Part shown: in pieces, positions 33,760 to 42,949 of the stretch
Layout: every line of letters starts with the position of its first letter
How positions within the stretch are numbered: the stretch's first letter is position 1
NCBI RefSeq assembly: GCF_014200805.1
Contig: NZ_JACHDB010000002.1
Span: 186,001 to 250,000, forward strand
From: Nocardiopsis composta
GTDB taxonomy: Bacteria; Actinomycetota; Actinomycetes; Streptosporangiales; Streptosporangiaceae
Direction: 5' to 3'
DNA: 64,000 bases
Notes under the pieces: generated by a model
The model's input: the letters and a program-made list of their open reading frames with translations, nothing else
Databases searched by the model: none
Told to the model about the DNA's origin: nothing
Program-made: the position numbers and the translations under genes

Positions 33760-36255
33760 ATGACAGCGGTAGAGGGAGAACAGGTGGCGAGCGACGTCTA
33801 CGACGCCCGCGCCCTCCAGGAGAAGTGGCAGGCGCGCTGGGCGAAGGACAACCCCTTCGCCGCGTCGGAGGACCCGTCCGACGATCGGCCGCGCAGCTAC
33901 GTGCTCGACATGTTCCCCTACCCCTCGGGCGACCTCCACATGGGCCACGCCGAGGCGTTCGCCATGGGCGACGTCGTCGCCCGCTACCGCTTCCAACGCG
34001 GGGACAACGTCCTGCACCCGATCGGCTGGGACTCCTTCGGCCTGCCCGCGGAGAACGCCGCGATCAAGCGCGACTCCCACCCGGCCGAGTGGACCTACGC
34101 CAACATCGAGACCCAGGCGGAGTCGTTCAAGCGGTACGGCGTCTCCTTCGACTGGTCGCGCCGGCTGCACACCAGCGACCCGGAGTACTACCGCTGGAAC
34201 CAGTGGCTGTTCCTGCGCTTCTTCGAGCGCGACCTGGCCTACCGCAAGGACGGCCTGGTCAACTGGTGCCCCAAGGACCAGACCGTGCTCGCCAACGAGC
34301 AGGTGGTCAACGGCCGCTGCGAGCGGTGCGGCACCGACGTGGTGCGGCGCAGCCTCAACCAGTGGTACTTCCGCATCACCTCCTACGCCGACCGGCTGCT
34401 GGAGGACATGGAGCAGCTGGAGGGCAAGTGGCCCGAGCGGGTGCTGCTCATGCAGCGGAACTGGATCGGCCGGTCGCAGGGGGCCGACGTCCGGTTCGCG
34501 GTCGAGGGCCGCGAGGAGCCGGTCACCGTCTTCACCACCCGGCCCGACACGCTGTACGGCGCCACCTTCTTCGTGGTCGCCGCGGACGCCCCGCTCGCCG
34601 ATGAGCTGTGCGCACCGGAGCAGCGCGAGGCGTTCGAGGCCTACAGGGGGCAGGTGGCCAAGCTCAGCGACATCGAGCGGCAGTCCACCGAGCGCGAGAA
34701 GACCGGCGTCTTCCTGGGCCGCTACGCGATCAACCCGGTCAACGGCGAGCGCATCCCGGTCTGGGCCGCCGACTACGTGCTGACCGACTACGGGCACGGC
34801 GCGATCATGGCCGTCCCCGCGCACGACCAGCGCGACCTGGACTTCGCGCTGAAGTTCGGGCTGCCGGTGCGCGAGGTGGTCGACACCGGCGAGGGCGCCC
34901 CGGCCGAGACCGGCGTCGCCACCGCCGGCGAGGGCACGCTGATCAACTCCGGCCCGCTGGACGGCATGGCCAAGAGCGACGCCATCCCGCGGATCATCGA
35001 GGTCCTCCAGGAGCGCGGCACCGGAACCGCCGCGGTCAACTACCGGCTGCGCGACTGGCTCCTGTCCCGCCAGCGCTTCTGGGGCACGCCGATCCCGATC
35101 GTGCACTGCCCGGACTGCGGCGAGGTGCCGGTCCCCGACGACCAGCTGCCCGTCACCCTCCCCGAGGACCTGCGCGGCGCCGACCTGGCGCCCAAGGGCG
35201 TCTCCCCGCTGGCCGCCGCGGAGGACTGGGTCAACGTGGACTGCCCGCGCTGCGGCGGAGCGGCCAAGCGGGACACCGACACCATGGACACCTTCGTCGA
35301 CTCGTCCTGGTACTACCTGCGCTACTGCTCGCCGCACGCCGACACCGCCCCCTTCGACAAGGAGAAGGTGCGCAGGTGGGGGCCGATCGACCAGTACGTC
35401 GGCGGTGTGGAGCACGCCATCCTGCACCTGCTGTACAGCCGCTTCTTCACCAAGGTGCTCTACGACATGGGCATGGTGGAGTTCACCGAGCCCTTCACCC
35501 GGCTGATGAACCAGGGCCAGGTCATCAACCAGGGCAAGGCGATGTCGAAGTCGCTGGGCAACGGGGTGGACCTGGGCGCCGAGATCGACGCCTACGGGGT
35601 GGACGCGGTTCGGCTGACCGTGGTGTTCGCCGGCCCGCCCGAGGACGACATCGACTGGGCCGACGTCTCCCCGGCCGCCTCGCTGAAGTTCCTCGGCCGC
35701 GCGTTCCGGGTGATGGCCCAGGCCGGTGCGGCCTCCGAGCCCGGCACCGACCCGGCCGGCGGCGACCTGAGCCTGCGCAAGGCCACCCACCAGGCGCTGG
35801 ACAAGATCACCGCGGCGGTGGAGGAGCAGCGGTTCAACGTCGCCGTCGCCCGGATCATGGAGCTGGTGACCGCCGCCCGCAAGGCCATCGACGGCGGCCC
35901 CGGCGCCGCCGACCCGGCGGTCCGCGAGGCGGCCGAGGTCATCGCGATCACCCTGTCCCTGGTGGCGCCGTACGCCGCCGAGGAGGGCTGGGAGCGGCTG
36001 GGCCACACCGGCTCGGTGGCGATCGGCAACTGGCGCACCCCCGACCCCGCCCTGCTGGTGCAGGAGGAGGTCACCGCGGTGGTCCAGGTGAACAGCAAGG
36101 TCCGGGACAAGCTCCAGGTCTCCCCGGACATCACCGCCGAGGAGCTGGAGGGCCGGGCGCTGGCCTCGGAGAAGGCCCAGGGCTTCATCGGCGACAAGAC
36201 GGTGCGCAAGGTGATCGTCCGGGCGCCCAAGCTGGTCAACATCGTGGTGGGCTGA
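33760..36255 (+). CDS. leuS: Leucyl-tRNA synthetase
   Basis: 831 residues from ATG 33760. Class I signatures are [16 protein letters not shown] (HIGH motif as HMGH) near residue 55 and [14 protein letters not shown] (KMSKS). The CP1 editing domain includes [20 protein letters not shown] and the conserved threonine-rich editing strand; zinc-type Cys pairs occur at CERCGTD and CPDCGE / CPRCGG. A C-terminal anticodon domain and the [11 protein letters not shown] extension close the protein. It charges tRNA-Leu in the cytoplasm. A second start, GTG 33784, has the same RBS at a better 6-nt spacing, so the true N-terminus may be eight residues shorter. Confidence 0.97.
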   Translation: MTAVEGEQVASDVYDARALQEKWQARWAKDNPFAASEDPSDDRPRSYVLDMFPYPSGDLHMGHAEAFAMGDVVARYRFQRGDNVLHPIGWDSFGLPAENAAIKRDSHPAEWTYANIETQAESFKRYGVSFDWSRRLHTSDPEYYRWNQWLFLRFFERDLAYRKDGLVNWCPKDQTVLANEQVVNGRCERCGTDVVRRSLNQWYFRITSYADRLLEDMEQLEGKWPERVLLMQRNWIGRSQGADVRFAVEGREEPVTVFTTRPDTLYGATFFVVAADAPLADELCAPEQREAFEAYRGQVAKLSDIERQSTEREKTGVFLGRYAINPVNGERIPVWAADYVLTDYGHGAIMAVPAHDQRDLDFALKFGLPVREVVDTGEGAPAETGVATAGEGTLINSGPLDGMAKSDAIPRIIEVLQERGTGTAAVNYRLRDWLLSRQRFWGTPIPIVHCPDCGEVPVPDDQLPVTLPEDLRGADLAPKGVSPLAAAEDWVNVDCPRCGGAAKRDTDTMDTFVDSSWYYLRYCSPHADTAPFDKEKVRRWGPIDQYVGGVEHAILHLLYSRFFTKVLYDMGMVEFTEPFTRLMNQGQVINQGKAMSKSLGNGVDLGAEIDAYGVDAVRLTVVFAGPPEDDIDWADVSPAASLKFLGRAFRVMAQAGAASEPGTDPAGGDLSLRKATHQALDKITAAVEEQRFNVAVARIMELVTAARKAIDGGPGAADPAVREAAEVIAITLSLVAPYAAEEGWERLGHTGSVAIGNWRTPDPALLVQEEVTAVVQVNSKVRDKLQVSPDITAEELEGRALASEKAQGFIGDKTVRKVIVRAPKLVNIVVG

Positions 36256-36260
36256 TCCGG

Positions 36261-36902
36261 GTGGCCGGTCTGCCGAACCTGTGGGCGGCCGCCCCGCGCC
36301 GGGTGCGCTGGGCGGCCGCCGCCGCGGCGGCGGTCCTGCTGCTCGTCGCGGTCTCGGTCACCGCCGTGCTCTGGGCGGAGAGCAGCGGCCCCTCCGCGGA
36401 GGCGGGCCCGGACGACCTGTTCCAGGCCGCACCGGAGTGCGGCGACGTCCCCGCCGGAGTGCTCGACGCGGCGCTCGGCGAGGCCGCGCTGGACGGCGCC
36501 GAGCGCGGCCTGCTGGAGGACTCCGACGGCGCGGTGTGCACCTGGACCTCGGTCGGTGCGGCGGAGGACGGCGCGCCGCCGCGCGTGCTCCGGGTCGACT
36601 TCCGGGCGCTCTTCACCGACCGGGCCGGCGAGGTCCCCGGTGCAGAGGCGGCGGCGGATGCGCTGGCCGCCCTGGAGCCGATCCAGCGCGGCGTCTCGGC
36701 CGTCCCGGAGCTGGGTGGGGACGCGCGCGCCTGGCGGGCCACCCCCGCCGGGGAGACCGCCGAGGTCGCCTTCCGCAAGGACAACCTGATCGTCCGGGTC
36801 TCCTACGGGGGAGCGGACGGTGCGGACGGCCCGCCGCTGGGCTATCAGGACGCGCGCACCGCCGCGGTCGCCGCCGCGGAGGGCATCGAAGCGGCGATCT
36901 GA
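36261..36902 (+). CDS. Membrane-anchored extracytoplasmic protein (paralogue of 36980 gene)
   Basis: 213 residues, GTG start 5 nt after the leuS stop, probably coupled to it. A short basic N-terminus is followed by one membrane helix (AAAAAAVLLLVAVSVTAVLW), then an outside domain with PECGDVPAGVLDAALGEAALDGAE and, about 43 residues after the first Cys, VCTWTS. The C-x(n)-C-x-W arrangement recalls actinobacterial DUF3558-type lipoproteins. The next gene has the same plan (PECAV...QCRWAS), so the two are probably related. Function unknown. Confidence 0.65.
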   Translation: MAGLPNLWAAAPRRVRWAAAAAAAVLLLVAVSVTAVLWAESSGPSAEAGPDDLFQAAPECGDVPAGVLDAALGEAALDGAERGLLEDSDGAVCTWTSVGAAEDGAPPRVLRVDFRALFTDRAGEVPGAEAAADALAALEPIQRGVSAVPELGGDARAWRATPAGETAEVAFRKDNLIVRVSYGGADGADGPPLGYQDARTAAVAAAEGIEAAI

Positions 36903-36927
36903 CCGTCCCCGCGGCCCCTGCCCCACT

Positions 36928-36944
36928 TGTACGGTTGTCGTACA
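36928..36944. promoter_or_regulatory. Operator-like inverted repeat
   Basis: TGTACGGTTGTCGTACA: perfect 6-bp arms TGTACG/CGTACA around GTTGT. It is 36 nt before the ATG at 36980 and may bind a dimeric regulator, or overlap the gene's promoter. Confidence 0.45.
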
Positions 36945-36979
36945 CGATGACCCGACGATCAGCCATCCGGGAGGCGCCC

Positions 36980-38113
36980 ATGTCCGAGCAGCCGGACGGG
37001 ACCGGGCCGCGGCACGGCCCGCCCGCCTCCGACGCGGGGGAGGGCGCCGCCCCTCCGCCGCCGGACGGGACCGCGCCCGGCGCCGCCCCGGACGGGGAGG
37101 CGCCCGGAACCGGCGCCCCCTCCCCGGCCGGCAGCGGCCCGGAGCAGGGCGCCCGGCGGCCTTCCAGGCCCGCTGATCCGCCCGGGGCGCCCGCCCGCCC
37201 GGACACCGCCGGCCCGCCGGCTTCCGGCGCGCCCGCGGGGGCACCGGCGCCCTCGGAGGGGCCGGACCCGGCGGGCTCCCCGGCGCCGCCCGCCGCTCCG
37301 GGCGCGGCGCGGACCGGCGCGGCCCCGGCACCGCGGGCCGGCGCGCCCGGGCACGCCGGTCCGGGGCGGCCGGGCCCGGGGAACGGCGCGCCGCCCCAGC
37401 CGCCGCAGGCCGGGCCGCCGGCCCACCAGGGACCGCCGGCCGGGCCGCCGCCCCGGGGGCCGCAGGGGCCTTCGGACGCGGGACAGACCCCGGAGGCGCC
37501 GCGTGCCAACCGGGGGTGCGCCACCGCCGCGGTCGCCGTGCTGGCCCTGGGGGCCCTGGTGTTGGTCGGCGCGGGGGTGTGGGCCGTGGTCGGCCTGATC
37601 GGCCCGGGCGGCTACGAGAAGGTCCCGGAGTGCGCCGTCGCCGAAGGGGAGACCCTGGACGAACTGGTCCCCGAGGCCGAAGCCGAGGTCGACGACCGGA
37701 TCGACGGCATGGAGCAGGAGGGCCGCGAGGGCGAGCAGTGCCGCTGGGCCTCCGGCGAGGACTCCGCGCACACGCCCTCCGCGGTGCGGGTGGTCATGGT
37801 GCGCACCGGCACCGAGGGCGGCTCCGCCGGCGAGGAGGCCGCCGCGGAGCTGCTGGACGGCGCCTCGCAGCAGCAGGAGCGCACCGCGCTCTCCGGACTC
37901 GGCGACGAGGCCTACTCCTGGTACGACGCCGAGGTCGAGCCGCTCGGCTGGGGCTGCGTCGGCGCGCGCACCGCCAACCTCTACGTCGAGACCTGCTACT
38001 CCTCAGCGGCCGACTACGGCCGCACCGAGCCGATCCCCGACGCCGACATGGTGGACGGCGCCAAGCGCCTGGCCCGCGAGGTCCTCACCGCGGCCGAGGA
38101 GGGCAAGGGCTGA
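36980..38113 (+). CDS. Pro/Ala-rich single-pass membrane protein with extracytoplasmic domain
   Basis: 377 residues. ATG 36980 has GGGAGG 5 nt upstream. Residues 1-180 are a disordered cytoplasmic Pro/Gly/Ala-rich region; then one membrane helix (VAVLALGALVLVGAGVWAVVGLI) near residue 195; then an acidic outer domain with VPECAVAEGETLDELVPEAEAEV, EQCRWASGEDSAHT, LSGLGDEAYSWYD and a Cys pair WGCVGARTANLYVETCYS. The outer domain shares its Cys/Trp pattern with the upstream gene product. Long Pro-rich tails facing the cytoplasm are typical of actinobacterial envelope proteins acting with kinases or division proteins, but no function can be assigned. Confidence 0.7.
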   Translation: MSEQPDGTGPRHGPPASDAGEGAAPPPPDGTAPGAAPDGEAPGTGAPSPAGSGPEQGARRPSRPADPPGAPARPDTAGPPASGAPAGAPAPSEGPDPAGSPAPPAAPGAARTGAAPAPRAGAPGHAGPGRPGPGNGAPPQPPQAGPPAHQGPPAGPPPRGPQGPSDAGQTPEAPRANRGCATAAVAVLALGALVLVGAGVWAVVGLIGPGGYEKVPECAVAEGETLDELVPEAEAEVDDRIDGMEQEGREGEQCRWASGEDSAHTPSAVRVVMVRTGTEGGSAGEEAAAELLDGASQQQERTALSGLGDEAYSWYDAEVEPLGWGCVGARTANLYVETCYSSAADYGRTEPIPDADMVDGAKRLAREVLTAAEEGKG

Positions 38114-38534
38114 GCCGGGGCGGGGCACGCCGGAGCCAGGACAGGGCAGGCCGGACCCGCTGGAGCCGCCCCGCCCCGGGGCCCGCCCGCGGGACGTCTT
38201 CCGGCTCTGCGAGGAGGCACCGCGGGGCGGAGCGCGACGAGCCCCGCCGCACTCCTCCCGGGGCCGCCCGCGGCCCGCGGACACCCGTCCGGAGGCGAGC
38301 GGCGGCGGCCGGCCGCCGCCCCGAAACCCGACGCGCCCCCGGTCGCCGGCGGGCCGAACGGTCACCCGCGGTGTGACGGAGGGTGTTCTCGAGGGCGCCG
38401 GCGACACCGGACTCCGCAGCCCCGCCGGAGCCCGGGAGCCGCCGGGCCCGAGATGCCTTCGGGGCGGGCGGCCGTACGGGCGGGGCGGCAGGGGGCGGTG
38501 CGCGGCCCGCCACGGCCCCACCCCCGTTGATGTA

Positions 38535-38838
38535 TCGACCGGTCCGGTGCCGCTCACCGGGACAGGTCTGCGGCGGGGACCGGCCGATGTCCCGAGATCA
38601 ACGGCCCCGCGACGCCTCCCGCAGCGGCAACGGCGGCGTCGAGCCGTACCGCGGGAGGCGCAGGGCCGGCGGCCGGAGACCCTGGGCGATCGACCGGAAC
38701 AGTCTCTGGGAGAGGCCGTCGGGCATGCGGCCGGGTGCCCGAGGGCGGGCCCCGACCGGTTTCGCCCCTATTCCTTCGCCGCTCATCGACCGGACCGGGG
38801 CCGCTCGCCGGTACCGGGGCGCGGGGCGGGACCGGCCG
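38535..38838. repeat. Degenerate intergenic repeat cluster B
   Basis: In the 1081-bp gene-free gap 38114-39194. Core copies at 38535-38587 (TCGACCGGTCCGG then CCGCTCACCGG) and 38786-38838 (TCGACCGGACCGG then CCGCTCGCCGG). The first aligns over about 54 bp with the reverse complement of the core at 8942-8995. A flanking piece GGCCGTCGGGCATGCGGCC at 38714-38732 matches the inverted flanks of cluster A. Aligned by eye, roughly four of five bases agree. No protein-coding signal is seen in the gap. Confidence 0.6.
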
Positions 38839-39194
38839 CTACGTCAGCGGCGGTCCGGACCGGGGGAGCGCCCGCGTAGCCGGTGGCCTTCGAGCGCGGG
38901 ACCGGCACGGACGGGGCACCGGGGCCGGGCACGGCAGCGAGCCGGGGCCCGGGTGCGCCCGCCCGGCGCCCTCGGCGGCGCCGGGCTCCGCATCGCCGGC
39001 TGCGCCCGGCCCACCGGCCCCTTCTCCCTCCAGGGGAGGGACCGGGAAGGGGCGGCGCCCCGGGGCCCGGCGGAGGCGGCCGCGGGGCCGGGGCGACGGG
39101 GCGGGCCGAGCGGAGCCCCGCGGCGATCTGCGGCCGGGGCCTCCGCCCCCGGGCGGATCGGGGAGGAGCGGGCCGGGCGGCGGTGCGGCCCCGG

Positions 39195-40304
39195 TCACAG
39201 GGCCGTGTCGAGGAAGTCCTCCAGGGCGGGTGCGACGTCGGGGGAGAACCGGCGGTCGGCGTCGGCGGCGACCGAGCCCGGGGCGGGGTCGTACATCCGG
39301 AAGACGTGGTCGGCGCCGTCCAGGTCGACGCGGGTCGCGTCGGGCAGTCCGCCGGTCAGCCGGTCCACCTCCGCCTCGGCGACCTGGGCGTCCTCGGTGC
39401 CCCACAGCACCAGGGTGCGGGTGCCGGCGGGGAGGCCGCGGGCGAGGTCGAGCGGGTCGAGCGCGTCGATCTCGCGGAGGAACGGCTCGGTCTGCGGGCC
39501 GAACAGCGGCTCCAGCTCCGGGGAGAGGTCCTCGGGCAGGGGGTCGCCCGCGCGCAGCCGCGCGGTGGCGGTGCGCACGTCGGAGAGGATCGCGGTGGCG
39601 TCGGCCTCGGAGAGGCCGGCGCTCTCCGCGGTGCGCATCTGCTCGGTGAGCTGTCGGTCGAGCAGGTCCAGGTAGCGGGTGCCGGGCGGGGCGGCCAGCA
39701 CGAGCGCGGCCGGCGGGTGCCCGGCGACGGCCTCCGGCGCGCGCAGCGCGAACAGCGCGCCCTCGCTGTGGCCGAGCACCAGCAGGCGCGAGGGGTCCAC
39801 TTCGGGCTGGGCGGCCAGCTCGGCGTAGGCGTCGACCATCTCCTGCTCGAAGACGTCGTAGTCGACCGGGTCGTCCTCGTCGCGGGATCCCGTGCCGGTC
39901 TCGCCGCTGCCCAGCTTGTCGTAGCGGAACGAGGCGACCCCGGCGTCGGCGAGCACCCGCGCGAAGTTGAGGTTGGTCCCCGCGTCCATCCGGCCCGGGT
40001 TGTCGCCGTCGCGGTCGGTGGGGCCGCTGCCGGAGATGATCAGCGCGGCCGGCACCTTCTCCCCGCTCTCGGCCCCGGGGGGCAGCGCGAAGGTGCCGTG
40101 CACGGTGTCCGGGCCGCTGGTGAAGCGGACGTCCCGCTCGACCGGTTCGACGCCGGGCGGGTCGGCCGGCTCCGAACCGGTTCCGCCGGGAACGCAGCCC
40201 GCGGCCAGCAGCACGGTCGCGGCGGCGCCCGCGGCGATGCGCAGCGGGGCCCGCCGGGCGCCCCGGTGCGGCGGGCGCGGTCGGGTGGGGAGGAGCCAAG
40301 GCAT
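39195..40304 (-). CDS. Alpha/beta hydrolase lipoprotein (secreted esterase/peptidase-like)
   Basis: 369 residues. The signal ends in lipobox LLAAGC. The catalytic domain shows ALIISGSGPTDRDGDNPGR (oxyanion and substrate loop), VASFRYDKLGSGET, nucleophile elbow VLGHSEGALFAL, acid strand TLVLWGTEDAQV and His in DGADHVFRMY. This is the dienelactone-hydrolase/prolyl-oligopeptidase-like branch of secreted hydrolases. ATG 40304 follows a -10-like TACGGT (40312-40317) by exactly 7 nt, implying a leaderless mRNA and fixing the start over 30 further open codons upstream. Probably anchored on the outer face of the membrane. Confidence 0.85.
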   Translation of the reverse strand: MPWLLPTRPRPPHRGARRAPLRIAAGAAATVLLAAGCVPGGTGSEPADPPGVEPVERDVRFTSGPDTVHGTFALPPGAESGEKVPAALIISGSGPTDRDGDNPGRMDAGTNLNFARVLADAGVASFRYDKLGSGETGTGSRDEDDPVDYDVFEQEMVDAYAELAAQPEVDPSRLLVLGHSEGALFALRAPEAVAGHPPAALVLAAPPGTRYLDLLDRQLTEQMRTAESAGLSEADATAILSDVRTATARLRAGDPLPEDLSPELEPLFGPQTEPFLREIDALDPLDLARGLPAGTRTLVLWGTEDAQVAEAEVDRLTGGLPDATRVDLDGADHVFRMYDPAPGSVAADADRRFSPDVAPALEDFLDTAL

Positions 40305-40484
40305 GGCCCCTACCGTACGGGCCTCCAGGGGACCCGGTGGACGGCGGAGACCGGGCGGCCCGGTGCGGCCGTGCCGGGCCGCCGCGGAGGTCACCGGGGG
40401 GTGACGGAAGGAGAACGATCCCGCGACCGGAGGGTGAAGGTCACGGGACCGTGCCGAAGCGAGGCGAAGTCGTTACCGGAGCCG

Positions 40485-41252
40485 CTACATGCGGCGCATC
40501 ACCGCGACGACCTTGCCGAGGATGGTCGCCTCGTCGCCGTTGATCGGCTCGTAGGCGTCGTTGCGGGGCAGCAGCAGGACGTGCTCGCCGTCCCGCTTGA
40601 ACACCTTCACGGTGGCCTCGTCGCCGAGCAGGGCGGCGACGATGTCGCCGTTGTTGGCGTCCGGCTGCTGGCGGACGACGACCAGGTCGCCGTCGGTGAT
40701 GGCGGCGTCGGTCATGGAGTCGCCGACGACGGTGAGCATGAACAGCCGGCCCTCGCCGACGATCTGCTTGGGCAGGGTCAGCACGTCCTCGATGGACTCC
40801 TCGGCCAGGATCGGGCCGCCGGCCGCGATCCGGCCGACCACCGGCACGTGCGCGGCGCGCCCCTCCTCGGCCTGCGGCTCCCCCTCCAGCTCGTCCCAGG
40901 AGCGCACCGTCGCCTGGCCCGGAATGCGAATTTCCACCGCTCGCGGGCGATTCTGGTCGCGGTGAAGATAGCCCTTGCGTTGCAAGACCTTCAGTTGGTG
41001 CGCGACACTGGACGGGCTCGACAGGCCCACGGCGTCCCCGATCTCCCGGATGGACGGCGGGTAACCGCGCTGCCGTACATAGCGGTGGATGCAGTTCAGT
41101 ACGCTCTGCTGGCGAGCCGTGAGTTTCGGTGCACCGCCCTGCGTCCCGGCCCCCGCACGCGCGCCCTCCGGCGCCGGGGAGAGGTGGCGCGGGTCGGTGG
41201 AGCCGGGCCCGCCCGCGTGAGGTTCCTGCGTTCCGTGGTTCTCCTCCGGCAC
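40485..41252 (-). CDS. lexA: LexA repressor, SOS master regulator
   Basis: 255 residues. N-terminal winged [59 protein letters not shown]. The C-terminal S24 peptidase domain has the self-cleavage site AAGGPI (Ala-Gly), catalytic Ser in [11 protein letters not shown] and Lys in [11 protein letters not shown]. RecA filaments trigger its autocleavage after DNA damage. GTG 41252 is chosen because GAGGAGG lies 6 nt upstream; a disordered N-terminal extension of about 40 residues precedes the HTH, as in Streptomyces relatives. Its own promoter carries a LexA box (autoregulation). Confidence 0.96.
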   Translation of the reverse strand: MPEENHGTQEPHAGGPGSTDPRHLSPAPEGARAGAGTQGGAPKLTARQQSVLNCIHRYVRQRGYPPSIREIGDAVGLSSPSSVAHQLKVLQRKGYLHRDQNRPRAVEIRIPGQATVRSWDELEGEPQAEEGRAAHVPVVGRIAAGGPILAEESIEDVLTLPKQIVGEGRLFMLTVVGDSMTDAAITDGDLVVVRQQPDANNGDIVAALLGDEATVKVFKRDGEHVLLLPRNDAYEPINGDEATILGKVVAVMRRM

Positions 41253-41395
41253 GGCCGGCCTCCTCGGCGGTGATCTCGCGGTCGTCGCGCGTATGGGCTG
41301 TCGGGAGCGTCGAAATCCTCGACCGATGGTGCGGCGGCACCGACCGTGACCGCCCCGCTCGCGGGCCGCGCCGGTGTCGAGGTAAAGCACGTCCA

Positions 41396-41425
41396 ACGTT
41401 ACTGCCTGCACATAGCGATATCAAA
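41396..41425 (-). promoter_or_regulatory. lexA promoter
   Basis: On the minus strand TTTGAT (41420-41425), 18-nt spacer, TAACGT (41396-41401). The -35 overlaps the LexA box 41422-41435, so bound LexA would block polymerase. The leader to the GTG at 41252 would be about 140 nt. Confidence 0.55.
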
Positions 41426-41435
41426 CAAACGTTCG
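41422..41435. promoter_or_regulatory. LexA box (SOS box) of lexA
   Basis: On the minus strand CGAACGTTTGTTTG, fitting the Gram-positive consensus CGAAC-N4-GTTYG. It lies across the lexA -35 region. Confidence 0.85.
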
Positions 41436-41473
41436 AGATGGTGATGAAAAAATCGCCCGGATACGGTATTAGT

Positions 41474-41487
41474 CGAACATCAGTTCG
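41474..41487. promoter_or_regulatory. LexA box (SOS box) of the LysM gene
   Basis: CGAACATCAGTTCG, perfect 5-bp arms, exact match to CGAAC-N4-GTTCG, 28 nt before the ATG of the LysM gene at 41516. It predicts DNA-damage induction of that gene. Confidence 0.9.
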
Positions 41488-41515
41488 ATCAGACTGGTGT
41501 TCGAAGGGGGTGTCC

Positions 41516-42034
41516 ATGTCCGAAACCGCGCCCGTCCCGCCGGGGCCGCCCGGCGCCGTTCCGCATATCCCCCGTCCCCGGCGGCCGGTGCCCTCCGGCC
41601 CCGACCTGTACGACTGGGCGGTCGAGATCCCCGAGTGGCGCCGCTCCCCGGCGGCCCCGCCCGCCCTGGCCGGCCTGCCCGAGCTGCTCGCAGTCCCCGG
41701 CGGGGCGCCCGGCGAGCGGCTCCGGCTCACCGTGCGCGGTCGCGTGGTCGCCGTCTCCCTGCTGTGCGCACTGGCCACCGGGGCGCTCTCGCTGCTGTTC
41801 ATGACCTCCGCGGCCGCGGGCGCCTCCGGTCCCGGAGCGGCGGCCGGCGCCTTCTTCGGGACCACCGCTCCACCGACGGTGGTCGTCCAGGACGGCGATA
41901 CGCTTTGGGAGATCGCCGAACGGGTGCGCCCCGACGACGACACGCGGCGCACCGTGCACGAGATCGTCGAGCTCAACGGCCTGGCCGGCACCGAGCTGGA
42001 GCCCGGCCAGGAGCTCCGCGTCCCCGGCGTCTGA
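41516..42034 (+). CDS. LysM-domain membrane protein, SOS-induced division-inhibitor type (YneA/ChiZ-like)
   Basis: 172 residues. A Pro-rich cytoplasmic N-terminus is followed by one membrane helix (VVAVSLLCALATGALSLLFM) near residue 85 and a C-terminal LysM domain facing the wall: TVVVQDGDTLWEIAERVRP, then HEIVELNGLAGTELEPGQELRVP. RBS GAAGGGGG lies 5 nt before ATG. It is divergent from lexA with its own LexA box and is followed by nrdR, the order of lexA-Rv2719c(ChiZ)-nrdR in M. tuberculosis. ChiZ and B. subtilis YneA delay cell division during SOS; the same role is inferred here. Confidence 0.85.
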   Translation: MSETAPVPPGPPGAVPHIPRPRRPVPSGPDLYDWAVEIPEWRRSPAAPPALAGLPELLAVPGGAPGERLRLTVRGRVVAVSLLCALATGALSLLFMTSAAAGASGPGAAAGAFFGTTAPPTVVVQDGDTLWEIAERVRPDDDTRRTVHEIVELNGLAGTELEPGQELRVPGV

Positions 42035-42187
42035 GCCGCCGGGTGCGAGGTGTCCGCCGTCACGGCCGCGGCCCGCGCCCGGCGCGACACGCCGGAGCGC
42101 GGGCGCTCTTTCCCGGGCTGACCTGCGAAGCGGCCCGGACGCCGTGCGAGGGGGCTTGCGACCCCGACCCGCACCCTCGTAAGTTGA

Positions 42188-42235
42188 CCACAAGATCTTG
42201 TGCTTGCCTTGGCGCAGATGGCCCAGAAGTTGTGC
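42188..42235 (+). promoter_or_regulatory. Paired NrdR boxes upstream of nrdR-nrdJ
   Basis: Box 1 (42188-42203) contains the perfect palindrome CACAAGATCTTGTG (42189-42202). Box 2 (42220-42235, GGCCCAGAAGTTGTGC) is more degenerate but repeats TTGTGCTT exactly 32 bp downstream of box 1, three helical turns, as is typical for NrdR tandem sites. Binding would let NrdR-ATP/dATP repress the operon when dNTPs are plentiful. The gap 42035-42369 holds no other feature seen; no cobalamin riboswitch was recognised. Confidence 0.75.
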
Positions 42236-42369
42236 TTTAGTAGGTGCAGATCTTCATGGGGCCGCCCGGCGTGCGCGGCGGTCCGGGGTAAGGGCGAGCG
42301 GACTCCGCCGCGCGCGTCGCGGCTGGGGCCGGCGCGGGAGGGCCGCGGGGCGCAGGGAGGCGTTTCGGC

Positions 42370-42849
42370 ATGCACTGTCCGTTCTGCCGTCATCCGGACA
42401 GCCGGGTGATCGACAGCCGGTCCACCGACGACGGCGCGGCGATCCGCCGCCGCCGCTCCTGCCCGGAATGCGGGCGGCGGTTCACCACCCAGGAGACGGT
42501 CCTGCTGATGGTGCAGAAGCGCTCGGGCGTCACCGAGCCGTTCTCCCGGGCCAAGATCGTCGCCGGCGTCCGCCGCGCCTGCCAGGGCCGCCCGGTCACC
42601 GAGGACGCCCTGGCCGTGCTGGGCCAGCGGGTGGAGGAGGAGATCCGCTGCCGGGGCCTGGCCGAGGTGCCCGCGCACGAGATCGGCCTGGCCATCCTCG
42701 GCCCGCTGCAGGAGCTGGACGAGGTCGCCTACATGCAGTTCGCGTCGGTCTACCGCGGCTTCGAGTCGCTGGCCGACTTCGAGGAGGAGATCTCCCGGCT
42801 GCGGGCCGAGCGGCAGTCCGCCGGCGTCGGGGACGAGGGCGGCGAGTAG
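42370..42849 (+). CDS. nrdR: Transcriptional repressor NrdR
   Basis: 159 residues. Zinc ribbon [40 protein letters not shown] binds DNA; the ATP-cone follows ([30 protein letters not shown] through [17 protein letters not shown]). The ATP-cone senses ATP/dATP and sets repression of ribonucleotide reductase genes. AGGGAGG lies about 8 nt before ATG 42370. The next gene is the reductase nrdJ, 100 nt on, so this is the nrdR-nrdJ operon, autoregulated through the boxes at 42188-42235. Confidence 0.97.
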   Translation: MHCPFCRHPDSRVIDSRSTDDGAAIRRRRSCPECGRRFTTQETVLLMVQKRSGVTEPFSRAKIVAGVRRACQGRPVTEDALAVLGQRVEEEIRCRGLAEVPAHEIGLAILGPLQELDEVAYMQFASVYRGFESLADFEEEISRLRAERQSAGVGDEGGE

Positions 42850-42949
42850 CGGGCCGCGGGCCCGCGCAGTGAGAAGGAGGGCCCGTCCGGGCGGGACGGG
42901 CCGACGGGGGCTCCGGCGGGGAGCCCGAACGAGATCAGGGGGAGCCGGC

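Noticed and set aside
42035-42949. Cobalamin riboswitch upstream of the B12-dependent reductase
   Set aside because: No B12-box or adjoining conserved stems could be found in the leader or in the nrdR-nrdJ gap; NrdR boxes explain the regulation.
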